Shown piece by piece: positions 23,638 to 32,131 of a DNA stretch of 64,000 bases. The stretch lies in assembly GCF_902499125.1 (NCBI RefSeq), contig NZ_CABVPX010000006.1, forward strand, positions 124,001 to 188,000, given 5' to 3'. This DNA comes from Burkholderia arboris (GTDB lineage Bacteria; Pseudomonadota; Gammaproteobacteria; Burkholderiales; Burkholderiaceae). The translations under genes and the position numbers were made by a program. Position 1 is the stretch's first letter; each line of letters opens with the position of its first letter. Under the pieces are notes generated by a model. That model made no database searches. It was not told the DNA's origin and saw only the letters and a list, made by a program, of their open reading frames with translations.

Positions 23638-25938
23638 TCACCCGATTCGCCACCATCGCGGCAGCAGGTCGCGCACTTCGCGCCTTCGGTAACGGTCGTC
23701 GATCAGGTGCACGACGCCTTCGTCATGCTCGGTGCGGATCACGCGCCCGGCAGCCTGCACGACCTTCTGCAAGCCCGGATACAGGTACATGTAGTCGTAA
23801 CCGTTGCCGAAGCGCGCCTCCATCGCTTGCCGCATCTGCTCGTTGACGTCGTTGACCTGCGGCAGCCCGAGCGTCGCGATGAAGGCGCCGATCAGCCGTT
23901 CGCCGACCAGGTCCACACCTTCCGAAAACGCCCCGCCCAGCACCGCGAAGCCGACGCCCCGCCCGCCTGCGTCGAAGCGCGCGAGAAACGCGTCGCGCTC
24001 GCTTTCGGCCATGCCGGGCGCCTGCGCCCACACGGGCACCTCCGGATGGCGCGTCTGCATCAGCGCAACCACGCGCCCGAGGTAGTCGAAGCTGCTCAGG
24101 AAACCGAGGTAGTTGCCGGGCCGTGTCGCGTATTGCGCCGCGATCAGGTCGGCGATCGGTTCGAGCGACCGGTCGCGGTCGCGCCAGCGCGTCGACACGT
24201 GGCTCGCGACGCGTACCGTCAGTTGCTCGGCGCGGAACGGCCCGTCGACGTCGAGCCAGCCCGTATCGCCGGGCAGCCCGAGCGTGTCGCGGTAGAAATG
24301 GAACGGGCTCAGCGTGCCCGAGAACAGCACGGTCGCGCGCGCGGCGTCGTAGCGCGGCGCCAGGAAGCCGGCAGGGATCACGTTGCGCACGCACAGCGTC
24401 GACTGGACGCGGCGGCGTCGATGCGCCGATACGACCCCGTCGAGCGCCGGTTGGCGCGGCATCGGCTCGCCATGCAGGGTTGTGTCGAAGATCGAGGCGC
24501 TGTCGAAGGCTTCGGCGAGCACGCCGAACTGGATCGCCTCGAAATGAAACCGCAGCAGCGCGTCGCCGTTCGCGCGCGGCGCGTCGGTCAGGTGTTCGCC
24601 GATCGCCGCGACGAGGTTCTGCACGGCCGACACGATCGGGCCCGGGACATCGGGATAGGCCGCATAGCGCTCGGTCTGCGCGCGATTGACCGTGCCCCAC
24701 GCGCGGGCGAGCCGGTCGAATGCCTTGCGCAGCGCCGTCGGCGCGGCTTCGCGTGCGGCCGCGAACGCGAACGGATCGAGCGACGCGCTGTACATCTTGC
24801 GCGCGCGGTCGAGCAGGTTGTGCGCTTCGTCGACGAGCACGCCGACGCGCCACTGGTTCTGCTGCGCGAGCGTATGCAGCATCGCGCTGCCGTCGTAGTA
24901 GTAGTTGTAGTCGCCGATCGCCATGTCCGACCAGCGCGCGAGTTCCTGGGACAGGTAGTACGGACAGACGTCGTGCGCGAGCGCGGCCTCACGCACGGTA
25001 TCGCGATCGAGCAGCCCGGCCTCGATCGCCGCATCGCGCGCGGCGGGCAGCCGGTCGTAGAAGCCTTTCGCGAGCGGACACGATTCGCCGTGGCACGCGC
25101 TGTCCGGATGCTCGCACGCCTTGTCGCGCGCGACGAGTTCCAGCACGCGCAACGGCAGCGCGGGCGTGCCGGCGCCGAGCGTCGCCGCCGCTTCGAGTGC
25201 GAGCGCGCGGCCGGGCGTTTTCGCGGTCAGGAAGAACACGTGGTCGAGCTCGCCCTCGCCGCACGCCTTCAGCATCGGAAACACGGTGCCGAGCGTCTTG
25301 CCGATGCCGGTCGGCGCTTGCGCCATCAGGCAGTGTTCGTCGCGTGCGGCGCGATAGACCGAGACCGCCAGTTCGCGCTGGCCGCTGCGGAACCGCCCGT
25401 GCGGAAACGCGAGCGCGCGCAGCGCCGCATCGCGCGCCGCGCGATGGGCCGTCTCGCGCTCGGCCCAGCCGACGAAGCACGCGCACTGCTCGGCGAAGAA
25501 CGTCGCGAGCGTGCCGGCATCCAGCGTTTCCGTCAGCTTGGTCTCGCGTTCGGACACGATGTCGAAATACACGAGCGCGACGTCGATTTCCTTGAGGCCG
25601 CGCGCGTCGCACATCAGGTGCGCATAGACCTTCGCCTGTGCCCAGTGCAGCGCGCGGTGGTTGTCCGGCATCGCGTCGAGGCTGCCGCGGTAGGTCTTGA
25701 TTTCCTCGAGACGGTTCGCGACCGGATCGTAGCCGTCCGCGCGGCCGCGCACGGTGAGCGTGCCCCACGTGCCCGTCAGCGCGATTTCGGTTTCGTAGCG
25801 CGCGCCGCGCTTCGACGTGACCGCGCCGTGGCCGGCGATGCCTTCGAGCGCCGTGGGCGCGGGCGTGAAGCGCAGGTCGAGATCGCCGCGCCGCGCGGTG
25901 AACTCGCACATCGCCCGCACCGCGACGACGTAGCTCAT
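23638..25938 (-). CDS. Rad3/XPD-family ATP-dependent DNA helicase with N-terminal PD-(D/E)XK nuclease domain
   Basis: The 766-residue protein joins a RecB-like nuclease domain (Asp68 in RGRADGYD and Glu79-x-Lys81 in EEIKTYRG) to an SF2 helicase: Walker A QAPTGIGKT (207-215), DEAH box at 370-373, and a C-terminal motif VI (QAAGRVIRTEHDEG). Four cysteines between motifs Ia and II (C275, C282, C287, C325) match the 4Fe-4S domain of XPD/DinG helicases. It would unwind DNA 5' to 3' during repair. The ATG overlaps the stop of the FAN1-like nuclease gene (ATGA), and an SOS box precedes the operon, so both should rise after DNA damage. This domain order matches the DinG-like helicases found beside bacterial FAN1 genes. 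Confidence 0.92.
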   Translation of the reverse strand: MSYVVAVRAMCEFTARRGDLDLRFTPAPTALEGIAGHGAVTSKRGARYETEIALTGTWGTLTVRGRADGYDPVANRLEEIKTYRGSLDAMPDNHRALHWAQAKVYAHLMCDARGLKEIDVALVYFDIVSERETKLTETLDAGTLATFFAEQCACFVGWAERETAHRAARDAALRALAFPHGRFRSGQRELAVSVYRAARDEHCLMAQAPTGIGKTLGTVFPMLKACGEGELDHVFFLTAKTPGRALALEAAATLGAGTPALPLRVLELVARDKACEHPDSACHGESCPLAKGFYDRLPAARDAAIEAGLLDRDTVREAALAHDVCPYYLSQELARWSDMAIGDYNYYYDGSAMLHTLAQQNQWRVGVLVDEAHNLLDRARKMYSASLDPFAFAAAREAAPTALRKAFDRLARAWGTVNRAQTERYAAYPDVPGPIVSAVQNLVAAIGEHLTDAPRANGDALLRFHFEAIQFGVLAEAFDSASIFDTTLHGEPMPRQPALDGVVSAHRRRRVQSTLCVRNVIPAGFLAPRYDAARATVLFSGTLSPFHFYRDTLGLPGDTGWLDVDGPFRAEQLTVRVASHVSTRWRDRDRSLEPIADLIAAQYATRPGNYLGFLSSFDYLGRVVALMQTRHPEVPVWAQAPGMAESERDAFLARFDAGGRGVGFAVLGGAFSEGVDLVGERLIGAFIATLGLPQVNDVNEQMRQAMEARFGNGYDYMYLYPGLQKVVQAAGRVIRTEHDEGVVHLIDDRYRRREVRDLLPRWWRIG

Positions 25939-27629
25939 GCGGACAGCCCTGCCGCTTCGGCGTACGCGACGCCCTCGCCGGCCCACTCGACATCGACGAC
26001 GCGCACCGGCATGCCGTGTGCGATGCAATACGCGAGCCAGCGCGTCTGGTTGTCCTGCAGGCGGTCGCCGGGCCCTTTGACCTCGATCAGCTCGTAGCGG
26101 CGTTCGCCGGGCCAGAAGCGGACGAGATCGGGCAGCCCCGAACGGTTGCTGCGGATATCGGCGAGCAGGCGCGTGAACCACAGCCGCAGGTGCTCGGGCG
26201 GCAGGCACGCGAGCGCTTCGTCGAGCAGCGCGTCGGTCAGCACGCCCCAGAACACGAACGGCGATTGCAGCCCCGCCTTCGTCGCGAAATGGCGGCGGAT
26301 CGTGTCGCGGTACGCGCCCGAATCGAGCTGCGCGAAGCATGCGTCGAATGCAGCCGCCCGGCGCGCGCCGAAATCGGGCGCGTGCAGGTCGGCCGGGCCG
26401 CGCTGGAACGGGTGGAAAAACGCGCCGGGCACGGCCGCGAACACGGGCTCCCAGCACAGCAGCCCGAACAGCGAGTTGATCAGCGTGTTTTCGACGTAAT
26501 GGACCGGCGAAGCGGGCTCCGCGAGATGGTCACGCACCGCGAATTCGACGCTGACGAACGCGTCGGGACGGGCGAGCACGAGCGTCTCGCGCGGCACGTC
26601 GGCCGCTGCGGCCGCGCGTTCGACGCGCTGGCCTGCGCGGCGCTGCAGACGCGGCAGCATGCGCTCGACGCGCTGGCGTTCCTCGTCGCTCTCGAAACCG
26701 GCGCGTGCATCGAGCGCCAGCGCGAGCGCCTCGTCGTCGCGCCCGCCGCGTTCGAGTACGCGGATGCGCCGGTGGCGGCTGCCGGGCCACGCGCTGCGCG
26801 CGTACGCGTCGAGCGCGGCATCCCAGTCGGCACGGCGCTCGCAGGTCTGCCCGAGCGCGAACAGCAGCTTCGCACGGCGCGTCGCGAGCCACGGCTGTGC
26901 GCAGCCGGCCGCGTCGATCGCGCGCATCAGGTCGTCGAACGGCAGATCGTCGGGCCACACGTCGAGCGCGTCGCGGCACATCTGCAGCGCAAGATACGCG
27001 TCGACGTCGCCACGCTGCTGGAACGCGCGCGACGACGGCGCGATCGGCACGCTTTCGTACTGGAACACGCCGAGATCGGCAAGCACGAACTCGCTCCAGT
27101 CCTGATGCAGATTGCCGAAGAACATCAGCCGCAGCCGGTCGCACAGCGCGCCGACCGTCACGCGCAGCACGCGGTCGCCGGCCTGCGCGCACCACGCGTC
27201 GAGCGGCTGCGCGGTGTCGTGCGCGGGCCGCAGCCGCTCGAGCCATTCGGGCTTGCGCTCGCCCGCATGCGCGGCGAGCGCCGGGAAGATGCGCAGCAGG
27301 TCGGCCTTGGTCGACAGCGCGAACAATTCGTCGAGCGTGAGTGCGGGCGCCGGGTCGACCCAGCCGAGTTCGACGAGCGGCGCGGCCGCGTCGAGCGTGC
27401 AGCCGATTTCGTCGTACACGAGCTTGCTGGCGCGGAAGTCGGACCCGTTGCGCATCAGCATCCGCACGAGCAGCGCGCGCGACGCCTGCGGCAAGGTCGC
27501 GAACTGCCGGACGAACGCGTGCTCGTGCGCGTCGAACAGGTCGTCGTAACGCTCGCCGAGCCAGGCCAGCGCGCGTTCGAAATTGGTCAGGTAGTAAAAC
27601 GCCGGGGGCGTCGGCGAGGCAGGCGTCAC
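25935..27629 (-). CDS. FAN1-like structure-specific nuclease with VRR-NUC domain
   Basis: The 564-residue protein resembles bacterial FAN1, a 5'-flap endonuclease/5'-3' exonuclease that unhooks interstrand crosslinks. The C-terminal VRR-NUC domain has the PD-(D/E)XK core: Asp501 in SGLPDLVRF, Glu516 and Lys518 in LIEVKGPGD, and the Gln of LQDNQTRWL. The N-terminal YYLTNFERALAWLGERYDDL and RMLMRNGSDFRASKLVYDEIG match the FAN1 SAP-like DNA-binding region, and the middle is helical (TPR-like). The start is a GTG at 27629; no ATG exists near it. A perfect CTGT-N8-ACAG site lies 13 bases upstream. Overlap with the helicase gene makes one operon. Confidence 0.92.
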   Translation of the reverse strand: MTPASPTPPAFYYLTNFERALAWLGERYDDLFDAHEHAFVRQFATLPQASRALLVRMLMRNGSDFRASKLVYDEIGCTLDAAAPLVELGWVDPAPALTLDELFALSTKADLLRIFPALAAHAGERKPEWLERLRPAHDTAQPLDAWCAQAGDRVLRVTVGALCDRLRLMFFGNLHQDWSEFVLADLGVFQYESVPIAPSSRAFQQRGDVDAYLALQMCRDALDVWPDDLPFDDLMRAIDAAGCAQPWLATRRAKLLFALGQTCERRADWDAALDAYARSAWPGSRHRRIRVLERGGRDDEALALALDARAGFESDEERQRVERMLPRLQRRAGQRVERAAAAADVPRETLVLARPDAFVSVEFAVRDHLAEPASPVHYVENTLINSLFGLLCWEPVFAAVPGAFFHPFQRGPADLHAPDFGARRAAAFDACFAQLDSGAYRDTIRRHFATKAGLQSPFVFWGVLTDALLDEALACLPPEHLRLWFTRLLADIRSNRSGLPDLVRFWPGERRYELIEVKGPGDRLQDNQTRWLAYCIAHGMPVRVVDVEWAGEGVAYAEAAGLSA

Positions 27630-27641
27630 GGAAATCGATCA

Positions 27642-27657
27642 CTGTACATTTGTACAG
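27642..27657. promoter_or_regulatory. LexA-type SOS box
   Basis: CTGTACATTTGTACAG fits the CTGT-N8-ACAG LexA consensus perfectly and is palindromic except for the central pair. It ends 13 bases before the start codon of the FAN1-like gene, where LexA would block transcription of the nuclease-helicase operon. The beta-proteobacterial LexA box is the same as in E. coli, which supports the reading. Confidence 0.88.
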
Positions 27658-27680
27658 GTTCGAATCATATCAAATGTGAC

Positions 27681-27706
27681 GGCAGATGCCGTGTGCGGCA
27701 TCTGCC
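27681..27706 (-). terminator. Hairpin terminator after the MipA-family gene
   Basis: An 11-bp perfect stem (27681-27691 with 27696-27706) and a 4-base loop lie 19 bases past the stop of the MipA gene on the minus strand. The following U content is weak (GTCACATTTG), so termination may be partial; it separates the MipA transcript from the SOS operon. Confidence 0.65.
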
Positions 27707-27724
27707 CTCCGCTGCCCGCCCCGG

Positions 27725-28606
27725 TCAGAACTGGTAATTCACCGACATGTCGAACACGCCGTTGGTCGACTGCTGCGTGATCGGGCTGCGCGCCGCGCGG
27801 CCGACGAGCTGCTCGATCGCGCCGTCCATCGTGACGAACCAGTGCTTGTTCACGAACCACACCATCGTCACGCCGAGGCCGGCCGACTTGATCCCCGCTC
27901 CCGACGAGTAGGCCGGCAGCCCCGAGCGCGCGGCGGCGCCCTGGCTCACGCCGAACCAGCTGTTCATGTAACGCGAATCGGCGAACGACACGGTCGGCCC
28001 GGCGAACCAGAAGAAGTTTTCGTTGCTGCCCGGCATCGGCATGTACGCGGAGAAATCGCCGGTCCAGCCGTTCGAGCCGCCGATGCTGCGCCGGACGTCC
28101 GCGCGCAGCACCAGCGGGAATTCCTTCGAGATCACGTAATCGGCCGCCAGCTTCATCACGGGTGCCGCATTGATGTTGTCGAGGCCGTTCAGGTGGCCGA
28201 GATCGTCGGCCGAGCGGCGCCCGAGGTCATAGCCGACCGACAGGCTCACGCGCCAGTTCGGCCCGCGCAGCACGTTCGCGCCCAACCCTTCGCCCGTCGA
28301 CAGGAAGAACAGGTCGCGATAGCGGATGTCGAAATTCGGGCCGCCCATCACGCGATAGCGGTCGGAGCCCGCATAGCGCGGCTGCAGCGTCATCGCGGCG
28401 CCGACGCTGACCTGCCAGGTGGAGATGGTCGGGTCGAACAGTTTCTCGAGCGGCACGCCCGCCGAGTATTGCCACTCGCCGAGCGGCGAAGGTGTCTGGG
28501 CCGACGCGTCGCGGGCGCCGGCCGCGGCGAGCGCCGCGCATGCCGACAGGCCGGATACGAACCGGCGTGCGCCGGGGGACAGCAACGGGCGAGCAACTGT
28601 GGTCAA
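27725..28606 (-). CDS. MipA/OmpV-family outer-membrane protein
   Basis: A 293-residue outer-membrane beta-barrel. A signal peptide (about 1-37, ending DASAQ) is followed by alternating strands, with the family segments QVSVGAAMTLQPRYAGSDRYR, GPNFDIRYRDLFFLSTGEGLG, and the C-terminal SVNYQF with terminal Phe as required for BAM insertion. MipA in E. coli scaffolds murein enzymes; OmpV-like proteins also affect osmotic and antibiotic responses. I chose the TTG at 28606 because GGAGA lies five bases upstream and the signal peptide begins there; no ATG is available. It is monocistronic with a hairpin after it. Confidence 0.88.
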   Translation of the reverse strand: MTTVARPLLSPGARRFVSGLSACAALAAAGARDASAQTPSPLGEWQYSAGVPLEKLFDPTISTWQVSVGAAMTLQPRYAGSDRYRVMGGPNFDIRYRDLFFLSTGEGLGANVLRGPNWRVSLSVGYDLGRRSADDLGHLNGLDNINAAPVMKLAADYVISKEFPLVLRADVRRSIGGSNGWTGDFSAYMPMPGSNENFFWFAGPTVSFADSRYMNSWFGVSQGAAARSGLPAYSSGAGIKSAGLGVTMVWFVNKHWFVTMDGAIEQLVGRAARSPITQQSTNGVFDMSVNYQF

Positions 28607-28809
28607 GGCGGTCTCCGTCGGTTGCGCGAAACGAACCTGAAGGAAAGCGCGTCGCGCTTCATCGGCTGCAACAGCGGGCAGCCTGCTGCGCGAACGTAGC
28701 GTGCGCTGAATTAACGGACATCCTACGCGACACGCGCGCAGACGCAAAGCGCCCGTTGTGGGCGGGCACATTGCCGGATTCCGGCATGAGACGGTCGTTG
28801 ATTGCGGAA

Positions 28810-29121
28810 TCAGAAACGTTCGACGTGATAGTCGCCAGCCGGCGTGGCCGGACTGCGCGACGACATCATCCGCGTGAAGCCGTCGGCGAGCCGTCCGAGC
28901 GCGAGCTGTTTCTGGCTGGCGTCCCAGTGCGTATAGGTGTCGTACGCGGCATCGTCGAACGAAACGGTGACGGCGACCGGGCGGCCGCTGGCGCGAAAGT
29001 CGATCTGCAGCACGCCGCCCGGCAATTCCTCGATGTGATAGCGCAGCGAACGCGATTCGAAATAGCGGCCCAGCACCTGAGCGATCGCGCGCTTGTCTGG
29101 CGATTGCACGTGAATGTCCAT
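28810..29121 (-). CDS. Small protein of unknown function in stress-like island
   Basis: A 103-residue cytoplasmic protein with strong AAGGAGG before the ATG. The sequence has a helical N-terminus (KRAIAQVLGRYFESR) and a beta-rich centre (YHIEELPGGVLQIDFR, VAVTVSFDDAAYDTY), consistent with a small alpha/beta fold; no known domain is recognised. It is the last gene of a minus-strand group with the proline-rich protein gene 14 bases upstream and opens the cluster of short stress-type genes (28.8-33.2 kb). Confidence 0.7.
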   Translation of the reverse strand: MDIHVQSPDKRAIAQVLGRYFESRSLRYHIEELPGGVLQIDFRASGRPVAVTVSFDDAAYDTYTHWDASQKQLALGRLADGFTRMMSSRSPATPAGDYHVERF

Positions 29122-29135
29122 GACGGTCCTCCTTT

Positions 29136-29333
29136 TCAGTGTTCGTGCGGCAGTCGTGGCGCACCGTTCCCGCCCGGCATCCGCATCGGCGGCGGGTGCG
29201 ACGGCGGATCGCCCTGCGGCAACCCTTCGGGCACGGGCGGATCGACCGGATCGTCGTGCCCGGGCGGCGGCGGGTCCGGGTCGACGTCGGGTGTCGTCGG
29301 CTCGGGGCGGTGCAGCGTGGATCGCATCTTCAT
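29136..29333 (-). CDS. Proline-rich small protein
   Basis: A 65-residue protein in which about one third of residues are proline, mostly as DPPPPG, DPPVPEG and PSHPPP runs between acidic residues, so it is expected to be unfolded. AGGAG lies four bases before the ATG, the spacing and strength seen in the surrounding genes, which argues for real translation. It precedes the 103-residue protein gene by 14 bases. No function can be given; extended polyproline segments of this type sometimes tether or bind SH3-like partners. Confidence 0.6.
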   Translation of the reverse strand: MKMRSTLHRPEPTTPDVDPDPPPPGHDDPVDPPVPEGLPQGDPPSHPPPMRMPGGNGAPRLPHEH

Positions 29334-29426
29334 GTCACTCCTGCGCGACGGCGCGCCTCTCGATGGCGTCGCGATCGCGCGCAAGCGGTGTGCCCGCTGC
29401 CGCACCGTGAACATCGGCCGGCGCGT

Positions 29427-29726
29427 TCAGTCGCCGTAGGCCGCCATCACCGGCCAAATCGCGCGGCCGTCCGCGGTCAGCGGCACCGCGAGCGCGAACC
29501 CGGCGGACGGCACGCATTGCGCGGCGAGCGCCCGCTGTGCGCGCTCCGGGCCGTCGTAGACGGTGTCGGTCAGTTCGCGTCCTCCGTCCCTGCCGTCGAA
29601 CAGGCGCCGCTCGGGCCGACAGACCCGCGATTCACGCTTCCACGCGTCGAAGCGCCCGCGCACGTGGCCGAAATCGCCGCCGCATACGTTCGCGTCGTAA
29701 CGTATCCTTTCCCTGGATGCATGCAT
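29427..29726 (-). CDS. Small protein of unknown function
   Basis: A 99-residue protein beginning MHASRERIRYDANVCGGDFG. It is rich in Arg and Asp in its first half (RGRFDAWKRESRVCRPERRLFDGRDGGRE) and hydrophobic near the C-terminus (CVPSAGFALAVPLTADGRAIWPVMAAYGD). Three cysteines may matter. AGGA precedes the ATG at a distance of eight. Longer in-frame starts exist but run antisense to the opposite-strand genes. No homologue is recognised; position inside the stress-like island is the only clue. Confidence 0.55.
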   Translation of the reverse strand: MHASRERIRYDANVCGGDFGHVRGRFDAWKRESRVCRPERRLFDGRDGGRELTDTVYDGPERAQRALAAQCVPSAGFALAVPLTADGRAIWPVMAAYGD

Positions 29727-29869
29727 CACGATGTCCTCTCGTCCATGCCGACGGCGCGCGACGCATGGCCTGCGTACCGGCCCGGCGCCCCCGGCGCGCG
29801 AGCGTCGTGCCGCTGCTGCGTCGCCGGCACGGCGCTTGCGCCTGCAGTCACGACCAAGGAGGTTCGACC

Positions 29870-30118
29870 ATGACCGTTTACGCCACCGGCCGCCACGACG
29901 CCGTGTCACCGGCTGCCGGACTGCTCCGGATCGCCACGTCCCGCCCGCCGTCCGAAGACAAGACGGAGGAGCGCATCGACGAAGGCCTCGAGGAGACGTT
30001 TCCGGCCAGCGACCCGCCCGCCGTGGGCGGCGCGACCCGTATCGACCCCGCCAGACCGTCCGGCGAGCAGGACCGTCGCGCGCCGCACGTCCCTTCACCG
30101 CCCCGCGATCACGGCTGA
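29870..30118 (+). CDS. Small acidic protein with LEETFPASDPPA motif
   Basis: The 82-residue protein carries RIDEGLEETFPASDPPAV in its middle, a short motif shared by many small proteins of proteobacteria and of plants' symbionts, usually of unknown function and often near stress or CBS-domain genes. The ends are disordered and charged. AAGGAGG lies seven bases before the ATG. It is the first of four plus-strand genes (this protein, a 39-residue membrane peptide, CBS pair, PRC barrel). Confidence 0.72.
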   Translation: MTVYATGRHDAVSPAAGLLRIATSRPPSEDKTEERIDEGLEETFPASDPPAVGGATRIDPARPSGEQDRRAPHVPSPPRDHG

Positions 30119-30183
30119 CGGCGGCAACCGGCCCGCAGTGCGCGGCGGCGCATGCGCGCGCCGGAGCAATCCGGAGTGAACCG

Positions 30184-30303
30184 ATGAAACGCCTTGAACG
30201 CAGCTGGCATGAAATCAGCGGCGCCGCCGGCGTCGCTGCACTGGCCGCCATCGAGAGCGCGGTGGTACTGGTGATCGTCGTGATGACGGGCATCGGCCAC
30301 TGA
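30184..30303 (+). CDS. 39-residue single-pass membrane peptide
   Basis: MKRLERSWHEISGAAGVAAL starts this peptide, which continues with one hydrophobic helix (AIESAVVLVIVVMTGIG) and ends in His. A GGAG lies nine bases upstream of the ATG, and the codon use fits the neighbours. The basic N-terminus and single helix suggest insertion in the inner membrane with the N-terminus inside. It sits 65 bases after the acidic protein gene and 154 before the CBS gene, so co-transcription is likely. Confidence 0.6.
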   Translation: MKRLERSWHEISGAAGVAALAAIESAVVLVIVVMTGIGH

Positions 30304-30457
30304 CGTCCCGCACCGCCCGCCCATGGCTGCCGCCGTGGAAGATGTACAAGCGGACTGGCAAATTTCTCCGTCGCCCGGCCGTCGAGGCCCGGCGTGCACG
30401 GCGCGCGCGCGGCACGCAATCTGCTCCCGAATCGTCTCGCTCACAAAGGAGGCGCTC

Positions 30458-30889
30458 ATGTATCGCGTCAACGAGATCATGTCGCGCGACGTGGTGTGCG
30501 TCGCGCCGACCGACACGATTCGGCATGCGGCCGAATTGATGCAGCGCTTCGATATCGGCGTGCTGCCCGTTTGCGACGGCACCGGACTCGTCGCGATCGT
30601 GACCGACCGCGATCTCGCGATACGCGGGCTGTCGCACGGCCATTCGCCCGATACACCCGTACAGGCCGTCGCGTCCACGCCCGTGCAGTGGTGCGTCGAG
30701 GATGACGGTGTCGGCGACGTCCAGCAGCGGATGGCCGATGTGCAGTTGCATCGCCTGCCCGTGCTCGACCGCGGCCTGCGGCTCGTCGGCATGGTGTCGC
30801 TCGGCGACATCGCGACGCGCGCGGGCGGCCCCGAGCGCGACGAACTGGCCAATACGCTCGAGGACGTGTCGCTGCCGCGCCGGCGCTGA
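30458..30889 (+). CDS. CBS-domain pair protein
   Basis: The 143-residue protein consists of two CBS domains in tandem: residues about 8-63 (MSRDVVCVAPTDTIRHAAELM to LVAIVTDRDLAIRGL) and 72-128 (DDGVGDVQQRMADVQLHRLPVL to LVGMVSLGDIATRAG). Such stand-alone pairs bind adenine nucleotides and report energy state; in Burkholderia they are common in low-oxygen and stress regulons. AAAGGAGG precedes the ATG at 30458; the longer frame upstream has no support. Confidence 0.9.
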   Translation: MYRVNEIMSRDVVCVAPTDTIRHAAELMQRFDIGVLPVCDGTGLVAIVTDRDLAIRGLSHGHSPDTPVQAVASTPVQWCVEDDGVGDVQQRMADVQLHRLPVLDRGLRLVGMVSLGDIATRAGGPERDELANTLEDVSLPRRR

Positions 30890-30948
30890 CCGGCGCCTGC
30901 TCGTTTCGCGCGGGCCGCCGCGGTGCCGCTTCGACCAGGAGGTTTTCG

Positions 30949-31452
30949 ATGACAACGGACAGAATGCCGCGTGACGACACGCGCATCGTCGGCGAACGCC
31001 GCGGTGCGGCCGGCAGCGGCCCCGGGCCCGACGTGATGGCGGCCCGCACGCTCGTCGGCGATCGCGTGCTGACGATGGATGGCGACGACATCGGCAACGT
31101 CGCCGACATCATGCTCGACGTGCGATCCGGCCGGATCGCGTATGCGGTGGTTGGGTCGGGCGGCGTGCGCGGGCTCGGTGACAAGCTGCTCGCGGTGCCG
31201 TGGAACGCGCTCGTGCTCGACGTCGAGCGCAAATGCTTCGTGCTGCCGGTGGCGACCGCGCACGTGCGCGACGCACCCGGCTTCGACCGCGACCGCTGGC
31301 CGGCGATGGCCGATCCGGACTGGGCCGGCGCGCTGCACGCGTATTACGGCAGTGCGCCGTACTGGCTGATCGAGGAAGGCGAAACGGCGCTCGACTCGCC
31401 GCCGCACGAGGCGTCGCCGGACGGTCCCGAGAACGACAAGCGGCAACGTTGA
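30949..31452 (+). CDS. PRC-barrel domain protein
   Basis: The 167-residue protein has a PRC-barrel (about residues 28-105: ARTLVGDRVLTMDGDDIGNVADIMLDVRSGRIAYAVVGSGGV, with the usual IxAVPWNAL-like VPWNALVLD strand) followed by a region with WPAMADPDWAGALHAYYGSAPYW, typical of the photosynthetic-reaction-centre-H/stress PRC proteins. These bind RNA or membranes and are induced by stress in many soil bacteria. AGGAGG precedes the ATG. It ends convergent with the DUF4142 gene, six bases apart. Confidence 0.9.
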   Translation: MTTDRMPRDDTRIVGERRGAAGSGPGPDVMAARTLVGDRVLTMDGDDIGNVADIMLDVRSGRIAYAVVGSGGVRGLGDKLLAVPWNALVLDVERKCFVLPVATAHVRDAPGFDRDRWPAMADPDWAGALHAYYGSAPYWLIEEGETALDSPPHEASPDGPENDKRQR

Positions 31453-31458
31453 CGCGGG

Positions 31459-32082
31459 TCAGTGCGCGGCCGCGATCGTCCGCGCGAGTTGCCGCGCGGC
31501 GGCCAGATGCGCGTTCAGCGTCGGCAGCGTGCCGGCCGCGAATGCGCGCAGCTGCGGGTCGCGGCCGATTCGCGCTTCTGTTTCGTAGAGCCGGATCGCC
31601 GACTCGTGCGCACGCGGGCCCGCCAGCGCAACGTACGCCGCGTCGAACGCATGACCATCCTTCGTTCGCAACGCCGTGACGGCCGGATCGACCAGCATCC
31701 GCGCCTGGACCGGCACGCCCTTTTGCGTGCCGAGCTGCCGCAAATCGCCGGCGATGCGGGCGTGATCGTCGACCATCCGTCGCGCGAACGCCTTCACGTC
31801 AGGATTCGACGAGCGGTCGAGCGCCAGTTGGCTGGCCTGCCGCTCGACCTTGTCGAGCATGCCGGCCTTGTCGACGAACTCCGCATCGATGCCGGTCGGC
31901 CGCTGCGTCATGCCGGCCTCGTCGGCGGTCGTGCCGGGGCGGACGATACCCGGTGCGACCTGCACCGACGAAGCGGGCGGCGTCTGCGCGTGCGAACGCG
32001 CGAAGGCCAGAGCGCCAACGAGGGCCGCCAGTGCGATTGCCGCCCGGCGGCGACCGTGGCGCCTCTTCCGGTTCGTTGTCAT
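31459..32082 (-). CDS. DUF4142 exported protein
   Basis: A 207-residue protein with a basic N-terminus, Sec signal (AAIALAALVGALAFARSHAQ) and a DUF4142 helical bundle (about 60-200; EFVDKAGMLDKVERQASQLALDRSSNPDVKAFARRMVDDHARIAGDLRQL region). DUF4142 proteins are ferritin-like, periplasmic and linked to stress, but the metal-binding Glu/His set is not obvious here. No strong ribosome-binding site is seen at ATG 32082. It is the most downstream of the minus-strand group 32677 to 31459. Confidence 0.9.
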   Translation of the reverse strand: MTTNRKRRHGRRRAAIALAALVGALAFARSHAQTPPASSVQVAPGIVRPGTTADEAGMTQRPTGIDAEFVDKAGMLDKVERQASQLALDRSSNPDVKAFARRMVDDHARIAGDLRQLGTQKGVPVQARMLVDPAVTALRTKDGHAFDAAYVALAGPRAHESAIRLYETEARIGRDPQLRAFAAGTLPTLNAHLAAARQLARTIAAAH

Positions 32083-32131
32083 TCGGGCCTCGCGGTTTCG
32101 CGACGGAGCGGGCCGGCCGCGCGGGTTGCCG

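Noticed and set aside
23638..26457. A longer helicase frame reaching back to 26457
   Set aside because: It runs over the FAN1-like gene in another frame; the ATG at 25938 forms the usual ATGA overlap with the nuclease stop.
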